DNA of 64,000 nucleotides from Microbacterium oxydans (GCF_900095745.1 NZ_FMIR01000017.1:248001-312000); one strand, 5' to 3'; counted from the first letter of the stretch, positions 1 to 9,560 are shown. The notes: generated by a model from the sequence alone, not told the origin. Numbers and translations are program-made.

Positions 1-640
1 TCATCACGATCTTCGGGTTGTCCGGGTCGAGCTCGACCTTGGCGCGGAGGCGCTGCACGTGCACGTTCACCAGACGGGTATCGGCCTTGTAGTGGTACCC
101 CCACACCTGCTCCAGGAGCATCTCGCGGGAGAAAACCTGCTGCGGCTTGGAGGCAAGTGCGACCAGCAGCTGGAACTCCAGCGGAGTGAGGGCGATGGGC
201 GCCGTGCCCCGGCGCACCTCATGGGCGTCGACGTCGACGGTGAGGTCGCCCACCCGCAGCTGCTCGCTGGTGGTCTGCGGCGTCGGACGAAGACGAGTGC
301 GGATCCGTGCCACGAGCTCTTTCGGGTTGAAAGGCTTGACCATGTAGTCGTCGGCGCCCACCTCGAGTCCGCGGACGACGTCTGCGGTGTCGCTGCGCGC
401 CGTGAGCATGATGATCGGGACGCCGGATTCCGCGCGTATGCGTGTGCAGATCTCGATCCCATCCATGCCGGGCAGCATGAGGTCGAGCAGCACGAGATCG
501 GGCCGCTGCGAGCGCCACTCGTCGACGGCACGCGCACCGTCCGCGCAGAACACCGGCTCGAAACCCTCGGTGCGCAGCACGATTCCGATCATCTCGGCGA
601 GCGCTGTGTCATCATCGACCACGAGAATGCGTGAGGTCAT
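1..640 (-). CDS. mtrA: MtrA response regulator (3' end outside window)
   Basis: Two-component response regulator of the OmpR/PhoB class, which in actinobacteria pairs with MtrB to control cell-wall and division genes. The receiver domain occupies roughly residues 1-120, with the acidic pocket at D9-D11, the phospho-acceptor Asp at about residue 53 (context LLDLMLPGMDG) and the MVKPF switch lysine. A winged-helix DNA-binding domain follows. The reading frame is still open at base 1 after 213 codons, so only about a dozen C-terminal residues should be missing, judging from the family's usual length of about 225. The ATG at 640 has no convincing ribosome binding site but a TAAGGT box ends 7 bases before it, suggesting a leaderless message. 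mtrB would be expected beyond the left edge. The gene diverges from the membrane-protein gene at 720. Confidence 0.95.
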   Translation of the reverse strand, partial: MTSRILVVDDDTALAEMIGIVLRTEGFEPVFCADGARAVDEWRSQRPDLVLLDLMLPGMDGIEICTRIRAESGVPIIMLTARSDTADVVRGLEVGADDYMVKPFNPKELVARIRTRLRPTPQTTSEQLRVGDLTVDVDAHEVRRGTAPIALTPLEFQLLVALASKPQQVFSREMLLEQVWGYHYKADTRLVNVHVQRLRAKVELDPDNPKIVM

Positions 641-647
641 AACTGTT

Positions 648-653
648 ACCTTA
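648..653 (-). promoter_or_regulatory. -10-like box of mtrA, leaderless spacing
   Basis: TAAGGT read on the minus strand, 7 bases upstream of the mtrA ATG. This fits the TAnnnT-N7-start pattern seen at many genes of this window. No clear -35 is visible. The assignment is inference from spacing. Confidence 0.5.
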
Positions 654-719
654 TGGCACCGAGTCCCGCCGACCCCAGGTCTGCGCACCACGTGTGCGGT
701 GTGACACGATGGAGCCACC

Positions 720-2114
720 ATGGAGGGAGTGCCTTTGAGTGGCCAGATGTGGACGCCCGCGCCGAAGAAGGGGATCATCCCCCTTCATCCGCTGACGTTC
801 GGGATGCTGCTGGGCAGGGCCTTCGCGGCGCTGCGACACAACCCGAAGGTGCTGTTCGGCTTCGCCGTCGTGATCCAGCTCATCGCGACCGTCGTCACGG
901 CGTCCGTGATGGGGGTCGTCCTGTTCACGACCTTCTCGCGCCTCGAGACCGTCTCCCCCTCCTCCCCCGACTTCGAGGCGGTGCTGGCCGGGACCATCGG
1001 GATCAACCTGATCGCCGGCCTCGGCGTCGGACTGGCGTCGATCACCTTCACGGCCATGATGCAGGGCGTGGTCGCCGCGGAGATCGGTTACGCAGCCGTC
1101 GGCGTCAAGGCCACGCTGCGAATGCTCTGGCGCCGGATGGTGCCGGCATTCTGGCGTCTCGCCGGTTTCGCGTCGCTTTCGGTGATCGCAGTGTTCGGTG
1201 TCCTCGCGATCGTCGTGACCATCATCGCCGCGTTCGTCGCCGGTGGTGCGGGGGGAAGCGTCGAGCTCATCGGGGTCGTCGTCCTCGTCGTGGTCCTCCT
1301 CGGACTCGCTGCGATCCCGCTGTCCGTCTGGCTGACGACGAAGCTGCTGCTGGTGCCGTCGATCCTCGTCCTCGAGCGCGCGCGCTTCCGCGACGCCTTC
1401 GTGCGCTCCTGGCGACTCACCCGGGGCCGTTTCTGGGTCGCGTTCGGAGTGACCTTCCTCATCAGCGCCATCATGGGCGTCGCCGCGCAGGTGGTGAGCA
1501 TTCCGGCCACGCTGCTGAGCAGCCTTCTCGGGTCGGTCATCGCGCCGACGGGCGCCGAGGATCCGAGCGCCATCGTCGGCTTTGTCCTCGCCTTCCTCGC
1601 ACCCCAGATCCTGCTCCTCGTCATCCAGGCGATCACCCTCGTCGTGCAGAGCACCGGGTCGGCACTCGTCTATCTCGACTGCCGGATGCGCTACGAGGGA
1701 CTCGACCAGACACTCATCGCGTATGTCGAGCACCGGGATCTCGGGAAGACCGACGATGAGCTGGGTGACCCGTTCATCGTCGACCCCACGCGAGCCGTCA
1801 CCTCGGCGCCTCCGCCCCGACAGGTGCCAGATCACGTGCTGATGACACCGGGCAATGCCTACCCCCAGCCCTACCCCGGACAGCCCTACCCCGGGCAGCC
1901 GTACACGCAGCAGCCGCCGCCGTACGGGCAACAGCCGTACGCGCCGCAGCAGAACGGCGCGACGACGACAGCGCCCGCGCCGGTCGCGGACGCTCCCGCG
2001 GCGTTCCCTCCGCCGCCGCCCCCTGCGGCGAGCGCGCCCACGCCGCACCCGACGACCGCGCCCGGACCCGCTGACGGAGGCTGGGCTGCTCCCGGCAGCG
2101 ACGACACGGCATGA
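720..2114 (+). CDS. Multi-pass membrane protein with proline-rich tail (GDPD-type membrane domain)
   Basis: About 464 residues. The N-terminal part carries the motif IIPLHPLTFG and then about six hydrophobic segments between residues 45 and 340, resembling the membrane domain found fused to glycerophosphodiester phosphodiesterases in other bacteria. The catalytic phosphodiesterase domain itself is absent. The last 100 residues are low complexity (repeated PYPGQ units, then Pro/Ala runs), probably a cytoplasmic disordered tail. The start is uncertain: ATG at 720 has GGAG a few bases upstream, but TTG at 735 follows a strong GGAGGGAG with good spacing. The stop overlaps the start of the DUF4129 gene by 4 bases, so it probably heads a co-transcribed block running through 6230. 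Its exact function is unknown. Confidence 0.85.
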   Translation: MEGVPLSGQMWTPAPKKGIIPLHPLTFGMLLGRAFAALRHNPKVLFGFAVVIQLIATVVTASVMGVVLFTTFSRLETVSPSSPDFEAVLAGTIGINLIAGLGVGLASITFTAMMQGVVAAEIGYAAVGVKATLRMLWRRMVPAFWRLAGFASLSVIAVFGVLAIVVTIIAAFVAGGAGGSVELIGVVVLVVVLLGLAAIPLSVWLTTKLLLVPSILVLERARFRDAFVRSWRLTRGRFWVAFGVTFLISAIMGVAAQVVSIPATLLSSLLGSVIAPTGAEDPSAIVGFVLAFLAPQILLLVIQAITLVVQSTGSALVYLDCRMRYEGLDQTLIAYVEHRDLGKTDDELGDPFIVDPTRAVTSAPPPRQVPDHVLMTPGNAYPQPYPGQPYPGQPYTQQPPPYGQQPYAPQQNGATTTAPAPVADAPAAFPPPPPPAASAPTPHPTTAPGPADGGWAAPGSDDTA

Positions 2115-2752
2115 TCTCCCGGTTCGACGACCTGTTCATCCCCGACGGCGATGAGGCACGCCGCTGGGCGGAGGACGAGCTCGCCAACCCGCGGTATGCG
2201 GAGGCGAAGCCGACATGGTTCGATCTGGTCGCGCGTGACATCGGCCGTTTCCTCGCCGATCTGTTCAGCTCGGACAACGGCGCGAACATCGGCCCGTCCG
2301 CGCTCATCATCGTGACGGCCGTCATCGTGGCGGCTCTCATCGCTGCCCTGATCATCTGGGGCCGGCCCCGCAGCTCCCGCGCCGTTCGGCGTGCCCGTGC
2401 AGACCTCCTCGGCGAGTCCGATGACCGCACGGCAGCGCAGCTCCGGTCCGATTCCGAGCGCAGCGCCCGTGCGGGCGACTGGAGCACTGCGACGATCCTC
2501 CGCTACCGCGCGATCGCGCGCAGCCTGCTGGAGCGCGATCTGATCGACCCTGCTCCCGGTGCCACCGCGCAGTCGATAGCCCGCGACGCCAGCGCAGTCT
2601 TCTCGGACGAGGCCTCGGCCCTGCGTCGCGCGGCCGTGGCGTTCGATGACGTCCGTTACCTCGGGCATCCGGCGACGGAGGAGAGCTATCAGGACCTCTC
2701 AGCAACCGACGAACGGCTCCGCACCCGTCGCCTCGAGGCGGTGCCCGCATGA
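2111..2752 (+). CDS. DUF4129 domain membrane protein
   Basis: 213 residues with one strong membrane segment around residues 64-86 and a C-terminal soluble helical domain (LRYRAIARSLLERDLI context) typical of DUF4129, a domain often found at the C-terminus of transglutaminase-like membrane proteins or alone in actinobacterial MoxR/DUF58 clusters. The ATG overlaps the previous stop (ATGA) and its own end overlaps the next start by 4 bases, so translation is likely coupled across the block. By context it belongs to the membrane-associated MoxR system encoded just downstream. The biochemical role is not known. Confidence 0.88.
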   Translation: MISRFDDLFIPDGDEARRWAEDELANPRYAEAKPTWFDLVARDIGRFLADLFSSDNGANIGPSALIIVTAVIVAALIAALIIWGRPRSSRAVRRARADLLGESDDRTAAQLRSDSERSARAGDWSTATILRYRAIARSLLERDLIDPAPGATAQSIARDASAVFSDEASALRRAAVAFDDVRYLGHPATEESYQDLSATDERLRTRRLEAVPA

Positions 2753-3954
2753 CGGCGACCGAGTTGAGCGGTGTCCCGGCGACCGCCGAGCACCGACCGC
2801 GCAGGACGAAGACCATCGTCGGCTGGCTGGTCCTCGCCGTCCTGGTCCTGATCGTCGTCTTCGTCACCATCCGCGTCAGCGCCACGGCGCCGGGGGAACA
2901 CGGAGCTCTCGATCCCGAAGGGCGTGATGAATCCGGCGCACTCGCCCTCGCGGAGATCCTGCGTGACCAGGGGGTCGAGGTCGATGTCCACCGATCACGG
3001 GTGGAGGCACGTGCCGCCGTCGACGGCGAAACCACGCTGGTGATGGCGAACCCGTACACGCTGACCGATGGCGCCCTGGAGACGCTGATCGAACCGGCGG
3101 ATCGCGTCGTCTTCCTCTCGACGAGCTCGCACCTGTTGAACACGCTCCGCATCGGCGAGAACGCCCCGGGGACACGCTCGGCCGTGGCAGCCGCGTGCGA
3201 TGCGCCGGAGTTCGCCGAGGTAGGCATGATCCGTGCCGACCGGCTCTTCGCGCCCGCCGCCGAGGTCGAAGGGTGCTTCGGCGATGCGGACGGTGCCGCC
3301 GTGCTCGTCGATGACCGCAGCGGCGACCGCCATGTCGTCGTGGAGGGCACCAGGCACTTCAGCAACGGGTACCTGGCAGAGAACGGCAACGCCGCCCTCG
3401 CGCTCGCCCTGCTCGGGCAGACCGAGCGGGTCGTCTGGTACGTCCCGAGCTTCGGCGACTCCGACATCGAGGGCAAGTCGGTCGACACGCTGGGGAGCCT
3501 CACTCCGCCGTGGGTCACTCCGGCGATCCTGCTGCTGCTGCTCGCCGGAGTCACCGCGTCGATCTGGCGCGGTCAGCGTTTCGGCCCCCTGGTCGCCGAG
3601 ACGTTGCCGGTGACGGTGCGCGCGTCCGAGACGATGCACGGTCGCGCACGTCTCACCGCCAGAGCCGCCGACGCCGCACACGCGGCCGAGGCCCTTCGCG
3701 ACGGTGCGCAGCGGCGCCTCGCCCGCCGACTGGGCCTGGCCGTGCATGCCGGCGCAGACGAGGTCGCCGACGCCGCGTCCGACAGGCTCCGGATTCCTCG
3801 GGGAACCCTGCAGACACTGTTGGCGGGGCCTCTCCCCACCGACGACGCCGCTCTGGTCGACCTCGCTCGGCGTCTCGACGAGCTCGAGGCGGCCGTGGAG
3901 ACCAGCACCCGCCGACCGACCATCCATCCCACAGAAGCCGAGGGAACCACGTGA
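2749..3954 (+). CDS. DUF4350 domain membrane protein
   Basis: 401 residues. An N-terminal membrane anchor lies at about residues 23-43, followed by a periplasmic or extracytoplasmic domain of the DUF4350 type (GALDPEGRDESGALALAEIL, the region that resembles a glutamine-amidotransferase fold), a second hydrophobic stretch near residues 251-268 and a C-terminal cytoplasmic helical domain. Family members sit between DUF4129 and MoxR genes in many actinobacteria, and this arrangement is reproduced here with 4-base overlaps on both sides. No catalytic residues can be claimed. The function is unknown; a structural or adaptor role for the MoxR complex is inference. Confidence 0.85.
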   Translation: MTATELSGVPATAEHRPRRTKTIVGWLVLAVLVLIVVFVTIRVSATAPGEHGALDPEGRDESGALALAEILRDQGVEVDVHRSRVEARAAVDGETTLVMANPYTLTDGALETLIEPADRVVFLSTSSHLLNTLRIGENAPGTRSAVAAACDAPEFAEVGMIRADRLFAPAAEVEGCFGDADGAAVLVDDRSGDRHVVVEGTRHFSNGYLAENGNAALALALLGQTERVVWYVPSFGDSDIEGKSVDTLGSLTPPWVTPAILLLLLAGVTASIWRGQRFGPLVAETLPVTVRASETMHGRARLTARAADAAHAAEALRDGAQRRLARRLGLAVHAGADEVADAASDRLRIPRGTLQTLLAGPLPTDDAALVDLARRLDELEAAVETSTRRPTIHPTEAEGTT

Positions 3955-4922
3955 CCGTTGAGAACCACTCCACCGACGACGCCGCGCTTCGTCAGGCCAT
4001 GCACCGGGTGCGCACCGAGGTCGACAAGGCGGTCATCGGCCAGGCCGGCACCGTCACCGGCCTCCTCGTCTCGCTGCTCGCACGCGGCCATGTGCTCCTC
4101 GAAGGAGTGCCCGGCGTCGCCAAGACTCTGGTGGTACGGTCGTTCGCCCGCGCACTCGGGCTCGACACGAAACGCGTGCAGTTCACGCCGGACCTGATGC
4201 CGGGCGACGTCACGGGTTCCCTCGTGTACGACGCACGAACGGGCGAGTTCGACTTCCGTGCCGGCCCGGTCTTCACGAACATCCTGCTCGCAGACGAGAT
4301 CAACCGGACGCCGCCGAAGACGCAGGCCGCGCTCCTCGAGGCGATGGAAGAGCGCCAGGTATCGGCCGACGGCGTCAGCCGCACGCTGCCCGATCCCTTC
4401 CTCGTCGCCGCGACGCAGAACCCGATCGAGCACGAGGGTACGTACTCGCTGCCGGAAGCACAGCTGGATCGCTTCCTGATGAAGCTGGTCGTCGGCATGC
4501 CGGAGCGCGACGCCGAGGTGTCTGTGCTCCGCCGGCATGCCGAGGGCTTCTCCCCGCGTGAGCTGACCGGCGTCGAGTCCGTCGTCTCCGCAGACGAGAT
4601 CCGGGCGGCGCAGCAGGCCGCCGCCGCGGTGGACGTCACGGACGATGTGCTCGGCTACGTCGTCGATCTGGCGCGCGCGACGAGGCAGTCCCCCTCGGTC
4701 GAGCTCGGTGCCAGCCCTCGTGCGTCGACCGGCCTCCTCGCCGCGGCCAAGGCCTGGGCGTGGTTGAACGCCTCCACCGCGGTGACCCCCGATCATGTGC
4801 AGACGATGCTGGTGCCCGTATGGCGGCACCGGCTCCAGCTGCGGCCCGATGCCCAGATGGAAGGCGTCTCCGCGGACGCGGTGCTCACCTCGGTGGTGCA
4901 GCAGACCAGGGTACCGATCTAG
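3951..4922 (+). CDS. MoxR-family AAA+ ATPase
   Basis: 323 residues from a GTG whose first bases overlap the previous stop (GTGA). The Walker A motif GVPGVAKT is at residues 52-59, Walker B LLADEINR at about 113-120, the sensor-1 region includes AATQNPIEHEGTY, and a C-terminal lid domain follows. This is the full MoxR architecture. MoxR ATPases act as chaperones that assemble or activate membrane-linked or VWA-domain partners, often encoded alongside a DUF58 protein as here. An upstream in-frame extension of the open frame exists but is unsupported because it overlaps DUF4350. Confidence 0.95.
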   Translation: MTVENHSTDDAALRQAMHRVRTEVDKAVIGQAGTVTGLLVSLLARGHVLLEGVPGVAKTLVVRSFARALGLDTKRVQFTPDLMPGDVTGSLVYDARTGEFDFRAGPVFTNILLADEINRTPPKTQAALLEAMEERQVSADGVSRTLPDPFLVAATQNPIEHEGTYSLPEAQLDRFLMKLVVGMPERDAEVSVLRRHAEGFSPRELTGVESVVSADEIRAAQQAAAAVDVTDDVLGYVVDLARATRQSPSVELGASPRASTGLLAAAKAWAWLNASTAVTPDHVQTMLVPVWRHRLQLRPDAQMEGVSADAVLTSVVQQTRVPI

Positions 4923-6230
4923 GTGTTCATCACCGGTCGTCTCGCCGTGGCTCTCGCCGTCGGCATCGTCCCGCTGGTCCTCGCCGGGCTCGCGGGTTAC
5001 CCGGCGTACGCGGTGCTGGGCGCCTGGATCGGTCTGTGCATCCTGCTGGTGGTCGTCGACGTCTCTCTCGCCGCCAGCGCCCGGTCGGTGACCGTGAGTC
5101 GCCGCGTGCCGAAGCGCGCCCGCCTCGGCGAACAGGTCCCCGTGAGCGTCGCTGTCCACAACCACGGCACGAGGGCGCTGCACGCGGTGCTCCGCGACGC
5201 GTGGCAGCCCACGGCCGGTGCTCCTGCAGAGAGACAGCAGCTGCAGGTCGCCCCGGGCGAGCGCGGTCGCGTCGCCATCCCCCTCACCCCCCGCCGACGC
5301 GGTGAGCTGGTGAGCGATTTCGTGATGATCCGCTCGCGCGGGCCCCTCGGTCTCGCCGGTCGGCAGGCACGGCATCCGGTCCGGGGCGCGATCCGGGTGC
5401 TTCCCGCCTTCTCCTCGCGAAAGCACCTGCCGTCGCGCCTGGCACGTCTGCGCGAGCTGGACGGCAACACGAGCATCCAGGTCCGCGGCCAAGGCACCGA
5501 GTTCGACTCGTTGCGCGAGTATGTCCGCGGCGACGACGTGCGTTCGATCGACTGGCGCGCGACCGCCCGCGCCGGCACCACGATGCTGCGCACCTGGCGC
5601 CCCGAACGCGACCGGCATGTCGTCATCATCATCGACACCGGTCGCACAGCGGCCGCGCGCGTGGGCGACGGCACCCGCGTCGATGCCGCTCTCGAAGCGG
5701 CGCTGCTGCTGGCCGCGCTCGCCTCCCGCGCGGGCGACCACGTGCACCTGCTGCTGTACGACCGCGTGGTGCGTGGCCGGGTCACCGGCGTGGACGGCAC
5801 GGCACTCCTGCCGGCGATGAGCGACGCCATGGCGCCCGTACACGCGCGCCTGGTGGACACGGACTGGCACGGTGCCTTCGCCGCCGTGCGCACGCTCACG
5901 ACGCGGCCTTCTCTGATCGTCGTGCTGACCGCGCAGGACGCGGCCGAATCCGCTCGAGGGTTCCTCGGCGCCTTCCCGAACGCGTCACGTGCGACCACCG
6001 TGCTCGTCGGATCGGTCACCGATGACGGCATCGCTGCGCTGGCGCGCGAACGCGGTTCTCGCGAAGAGGTCTATCTCGCTGCCGCGGCGGAGCGGACGCT
6101 TCGTGACGCCGAGAACGTCGCGGATGCGATCCGCAGAGCCGGTGGCGAGGCGATCGCCGCCGACCCGGAGGAGCTTCCGCCCCGCATCGCCGACCGCTAC
6201 CTGGAGCTGAAGGCGGCGGGACGGCTCTGA
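4923..6230 (+). CDS. DUF58 domain protein, MoxR partner
   Basis: 435 residues beginning with GTG directly after the moxR stop codon. Two hydrophobic helices near residues 5-60 anchor an immunoglobulin-like segment (roughly 60-140) and the DUF58 signature REYVRGDDVRSIDWRATAR at about residues 197-215, followed by a VWA-like fold (HVVIIIDTGRTAAAR with a partly preserved metal site). DUF58 proteins are the standard neighbours of MoxR ATPases and probably their clients. It is the last gene of the 720-6230 block; the next gene converges from the other strand 27 bases away. Confidence 0.93.
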   Translation: MFITGRLAVALAVGIVPLVLAGLAGYPAYAVLGAWIGLCILLVVVDVSLAASARSVTVSRRVPKRARLGEQVPVSVAVHNHGTRALHAVLRDAWQPTAGAPAERQQLQVAPGERGRVAIPLTPRRRGELVSDFVMIRSRGPLGLAGRQARHPVRGAIRVLPAFSSRKHLPSRLARLRELDGNTSIQVRGQGTEFDSLREYVRGDDVRSIDWRATARAGTTMLRTWRPERDRHVVIIIDTGRTAAARVGDGTRVDAALEAALLLAALASRAGDHVHLLLYDRVVRGRVTGVDGTALLPAMSDAMAPVHARLVDTDWHGAFAAVRTLTTRPSLIVVLTAQDAAESARGFLGAFPNASRATTVLVGSVTDDGIAALARERGSREEVYLAAAAERTLRDAENVADAIRRAGGEAIAADPEELPPRIADRYLELKAAGRL

Positions 6231-6257
6231 CGGCTGCTGTCCTCGGCCCGTCCGCAG

Positions 6258-7250
6258 TCAGCCGGCGATGAGGCGCGGCGTCCCGGCTTCGTACTCGTCG
6301 AGGTCGCCGGTCTCGCCCCGTCGATGCGCCCGGCCGCCGATGACGAGCATGTAGATGAGGAACACGCCCAGGGCAGCGGCGCCGATGCCGATCTTGATCG
6401 GCCACGGCAGGCCCCAGCCGGTGACGAAGCCCTCGACGAGCCCGGCGAGGAAAAGAGCGAACACGAGCCCGAGTGCGACCGTCGCGAGTGAGCGCCCCTC
6501 TTCGGCCAGCGCCTCCCCGCGGGTACGGTGCCCCGGAGCCGCCCAGGCCCAGAACACGTGCAGACCGGCGGCCGCTGCGACGAAGATGCAGGTCATCTCG
6601 AGCATGCCGTGCGGAAGGATGTAGAGCACCATCAGGTCGGCCTTGTCGTGCGCGGCCATCACCGCGCCGGACGTTCCGAGGCCTATGGCGTTCTGCATGA
6701 GCATGTACACCGGCCAGATCCCCGTGACGCCGAAGAGCACGCACTGCATGGCGATCCAGGCATTGTTCGTCCAGACCATGCCCATGAACTCGGCAGCGGG
6801 GTTCTCGGTGTAGTAACCGGTGAAACTCTCGTCGGCGTACTGTTCGAGCAGGTCGGGCGGGCCGAGCGTCGCGATGAGGGCAGGATCGCTCGCGATCCAC
6901 GCCGCTGTGCCGACCGCGACGGCGATGAAGGCGACCGCGATGATCAGCGTCGTCCACCGCAAGCGGTACAGGGCGGCCGGAAGCTGCAGTCGGAAGAACC
7001 GGGCGGTCTGGGTCAGGATGCTGTCGGATGCTCCGGTGAGGCGCAGCCGGGCGCGGACCAGGATCGTGGAGAGGTAGGCGCCCTGCGGGGAGTCGCCGAC
7101 CGACGTCTTCAGCTCGGCGAGATCTGCAGAGGCCGCGCGGTATCGCACGATCAGTTCGTCCACCCCGGCACCGTCGAGCCGGGCTCGGCTGAGTTCCTCG
7201 AGCCGTTCCCATTCCGCACGGCGAGCATCGGTCAGCGCATCGGCATCCAC
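6258..7250 (-). CDS. SpoIIM-family membrane protein (stage II sporulation M-like)
   Basis: 330 residues with a soluble N-terminal helical region (DADALTDARRAEWERLEEL) and about six membrane spans containing the signature HGMLEMTCIFVAAAAGLH. These organisms do not sporulate, and SpoIIM-like proteins commonly accompany RDD, MoxR and DUF58 genes, so a general envelope role is likely. I place the start at GTG 7250 because a TACAGT box ends exactly 7 bases before it. The ATG at 7268 would add six residues but lies upstream of that box and its CATG overlaps the start of the divergent RDD gene. Confidence 0.88.
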   Translation of the reverse strand: MDADALTDARRAEWERLEELSRARLDGAGVDELIVRYRAASADLAELKTSVGDSPQGAYLSTILVRARLRLTGASDSILTQTARFFRLQLPAALYRLRWTTLIIAVAFIAVAVGTAAWIASDPALIATLGPPDLLEQYADESFTGYYTENPAAEFMGMVWTNNAWIAMQCVLFGVTGIWPVYMLMQNAIGLGTSGAVMAAHDKADLMVLYILPHGMLEMTCIFVAAAAGLHVFWAWAAPGHRTRGEALAEEGRSLATVALGLVFALFLAGLVEGFVTGWGLPWPIKIGIGAAALGVFLIYMLVIGGRAHRRGETGDLDEYEAGTPRLIAG

Positions 7251-7256
7251 CTGATT

Positions 7257-7263
7257 TACTGTA
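7257..7263. promoter_or_regulatory. Overlapping divergent -10 boxes for SpoIIM and RDD genes
   Basis: The heptamer TACTGTA contains TACTGT on the plus strand (4 bases before the RDD ATG at 7267) and TACAGT on the minus strand (7 bases before the SpoIIM GTG at 7250). The two hexamers share six of seven bases, so both genes may fire from one mutually exclusive site. Inferred from sequence and spacing only. Confidence 0.45.
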
Positions 7264-7266
7264 CTC

Positions 7267-8076
7267 ATGTCCGTCCCGATCGACGTCTCCGACGAGGTGC
7301 TCTCCGGCGAGGCCGTCGCGATCGACGTGCAGCCGGTCGGCTTCCTGCTCCGCGCGCTGGGTGCCGCGATCGACATGCTCCTGGGGTATGCGGTGTTCAT
7401 CCTCTGGCTCTTCCTGCGCATCTGGCTGCTCGATGCCGGGGTGCTCAGCGATGCCACCGACCGCATCGCCACGGTCGCGGCGATCGTCGTGAGCTTCGTG
7501 GTGCTGCCCATCACGATGGAGGTCGCCTTGAAGGGCCGCAGCCTCGGCAAGCTCGCCGTGGGAGGGCGGATCGTCCGCGTGGACGGCGGCGCAGCCGGGT
7601 TCCGGCACGCGTTCATCAGGGCGCTTCTCGGCGTCCTGGAGATCTACATGACCTTCGGCGGTATCGCGGTGCTCACGGGTGCCTTCACGGCGCGATCGCA
7701 GCGTCTGGGCGACCTGGTCGCCGGCACCTACAGCCAGCGCGTCCGCACGCCCGCACTCCCCTCGCACGTCCCGATGCTGCCCCCTGCCCTCGACGGCTGG
7801 GCGCAGATCGCCGATGTGGCGCGCATGCCCGACCGGCTCGCGCGCCGGATCTCGCAGTTCCTCGTGAGCGCGCCGCGGATGGTCCCCGCCGCTCGAGCGC
7901 GGGTGGCGCACGACCTGCTCGCCGAGGCGACACCCTTCGTCTCGCCGATGCCGAGCGCGCCACCGGAACAGGTGCTCGTCGGCATCACGGTGCTGCGTCG
8001 GGAGCGCGAGCGCCGCGCGCTGGAGAACGCCGACCGTCGCGCCGAGCGGCTCACCGGCCGGCGCGTCGGCGTCTGA
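7267..8076 (+). CDS. RDD-family membrane protein
   Basis: 269 residues. The RDD domain (Arg/Asp signature LLRALGAAIDMLLGY near residues 29-43 and a later KGRSLGKLAVGGRIVR) spans three membrane helices in the first 150 residues; a soluble arginine-rich C-terminal region of about 110 residues follows. RDD proteins are thought to be small transporters or accessory membrane proteins; here it is paired head to head with SpoIIM as in many actinobacteria. The ATG shares its CATG with the possible alternative ATG of the opposite gene. It converges on ahcY 38 bases downstream. Confidence 0.9.
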   Translation: MSVPIDVSDEVLSGEAVAIDVQPVGFLLRALGAAIDMLLGYAVFILWLFLRIWLLDAGVLSDATDRIATVAAIVVSFVVLPITMEVALKGRSLGKLAVGGRIVRVDGGAAGFRHAFIRALLGVLEIYMTFGGIAVLTGAFTARSQRLGDLVAGTYSQRVRTPALPSHVPMLPPALDGWAQIADVARMPDRLARRISQFLVSAPRMVPAARARVAHDLLAEATPFVSPMPSAPPEQVLVGITVLRRERERRALENADRRAERLTGRRVGV

Positions 8077-8114
8077 TCCGGCGCAGCGCGCGCGGCGCTC
8101 GGTCGCGTGTGCGC

Positions 8115-9560
8115 TCAGTAACGGTAGTGCTCGAGCTTGTAGGGTCCGTCCACCGGAACGCCGATGTACGCCGCCTGCTCGTCGCTGAGTGTGGTGAGCT
8201 GCACCCCCAGAGCGTCGAGGTGGAGGCGCGCGACCTTCTCGTCGAGCGCCTTCGGCAGGACGTACACGCCCGTGGGGTAGGCGGCGATGTTCGTGTAGAG
8301 CTCCAGCTGGGCGAGCACCTGGTTGGTGAACGAGGCGCTCATGACGAACGACGGATGCCCCGTGGCGTTGCCGAGGTTCATCAGGCGCCCCTCGCTGAGC
8401 ACGAGGACGCTGCGTCCGCTCGGCAGACGCCACTCGTGCACCTGCGGCTTGATCTCGACCTTCTCGACACCCTCGATGGCTTCGAGGCCCGCCATGTCGA
8501 TCTCGTTGTCGAAGTGGCCGACGTTGGCGACGATCGCAAGGTGCTTCAGCGCCAGAAGGTGCTCGGTCGTGACGACATCGCGGTTGCCGGTGCCGGTCAC
8601 CACGATGTCGACCTCGCCCGCGACGTCGATCAGGCGCGCCACCTGGAACCCGTCCATCGCCGCCTGCAGCGCGCAGATCGGATCGACCTCACTGACGATC
8701 ACCCTGGCACCCTGTCCGCGCAGAGCCTCGGCTGCCCCCTTGCCCACATCGCCGTACCCGCACACGAAGGCGACCTTGCCGCCCATGAGCACGTCGGTCG
8801 CGCGGTTCAGCCCATCCGGGAGGGAGTGACGGATGCCGTACTTGTTGTCGAACTTGCTCTTGGTCACCGAGTCGTTGACGTTGATGGCCGGGAAGAGCAG
8901 CTCCCCGGAGGCGGCGAGCTCATAGAGACGATGCACGCCGGTGGTGGTCTCCTCCGTCACCCCGATGAGCCCGGCCGCGAGCTTCGTCCAGCGATCGGTC
9001 GACGACGCGAGCGACCTGCGCAACAGGTCGAGGATGACCGAGTACTCGTGCGAGTCGGACTCCGTCGTCGCCGGGACAGCACCGGTCTTCTCGAACTCGA
9101 CACCCTTGTGCACGAGCAGCGTGGCGTCGCCGCCGTCGTCGAGGATGAGGTTCGGACCGTCGAATCCCGTCGAGGACCAGTCGAAGATGCGCTCGGTGCA
9201 CGCCCAGTACTCCTCGAGCGTCTCCCCCTTCCATGCGAACACCGGCACCCCCGCCGGGGCGTCGACCGTGCCGCCCGGACCGACCACGACGGCGGCGGCC
9301 GCTTCATCCTGAGTGGAGAAGATGTTGCAGCTCGCCCACCGCACCTCTGCGCCGAGCGCCACGAGCGTCTCGATGAGCACCGCCGTCTGCACGGTCATGT
9401 GCAGAGAGCCGGCGATCCTGGCGCCCTTCAACGGCTGCGCCGCACCGAACTCCTCCCGGAGGGACATCAGCCCCGGCATCTCGTTCTCGGCGAGACGCAG
9501 CTGGTGACGGCCGGCTTCGGCCAGGGACAGGTCGGCGACGCGGTACTCGAGCTCAGGCAT
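8115..9560 (-). CDS. ahcY: Adenosylhomocysteinase
   Basis: 481 residues; hydrolyses S-adenosylhomocysteine to adenosine and homocysteine, removing the product inhibitor of methyltransferases. The substrate region [16 protein letters not shown], the NAD-binding loop [12 protein letters not shown], and the C-terminal [11 protein letters not shown] ending are all intact. I start at ATG 9560 (MPELEYRV) because GGAAG lies about 9 bases upstream; GTG 9566 is two codons earlier and too close to it. Only 42 bases separate it from the upstream exporter permease on the same strand, which leaves no room for an S-adenosylhomocysteine riboswitch. ahcY near mtrA is a conserved actinobacterial arrangement. 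Confidence 0.97.
   Translation of the reverse strand: MPELEYRVADLSLAEAGRHQLRLAENEMPGLMSLREEFGAAQPLKGARIAGSLHMTVQTAVLIETLVALGAEVRWASCNIFSTQDEAAAAVVVGPGGTVDAPAGVPVFAWKGETLEEYWACTERIFDWSSTGFDGPNLILDDGGDATLLVHKGVEFEKTGAVPATTESDSHEYSVILDLLRRSLASSTDRWTKLAAGLIGVTEETTTGVHRLYELAASGELLFPAINVNDSVTKSKFDNKYGIRHSLPDGLNRATDVLMGGKVAFVCGYGDVGKGAAEALRGQGARVIVSEVDPICALQAAMDGFQVARLIDVAGEVDIVVTGTGNRDVVTTEHLLALKHLAIVANVGHFDNEIDMAGLEAIEGVEKVEIKPQVHEWRLPSGRSVLVLSEGRLMNLGNATGHPSFVMSASFTNQVLAQLELYTNIAAYPTGVYVLPKALDEKVARLHLDALGVQLTTLSDEQAAYIGVPVDGPYKLEHYRY

Noticed and set aside
1861..1930. Tandem repeat of PYPGQ units
   Set aside because: In-frame low-complexity coding repeat at the C-terminus of the 720 gene, not a separate element.
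651..2048. Minus-strand open frame opposite the 720 membrane protein
   Set aside because: Arg/Asp-rich low-complexity translation without motifs, mirrored from the well-supported plus-strand gene.
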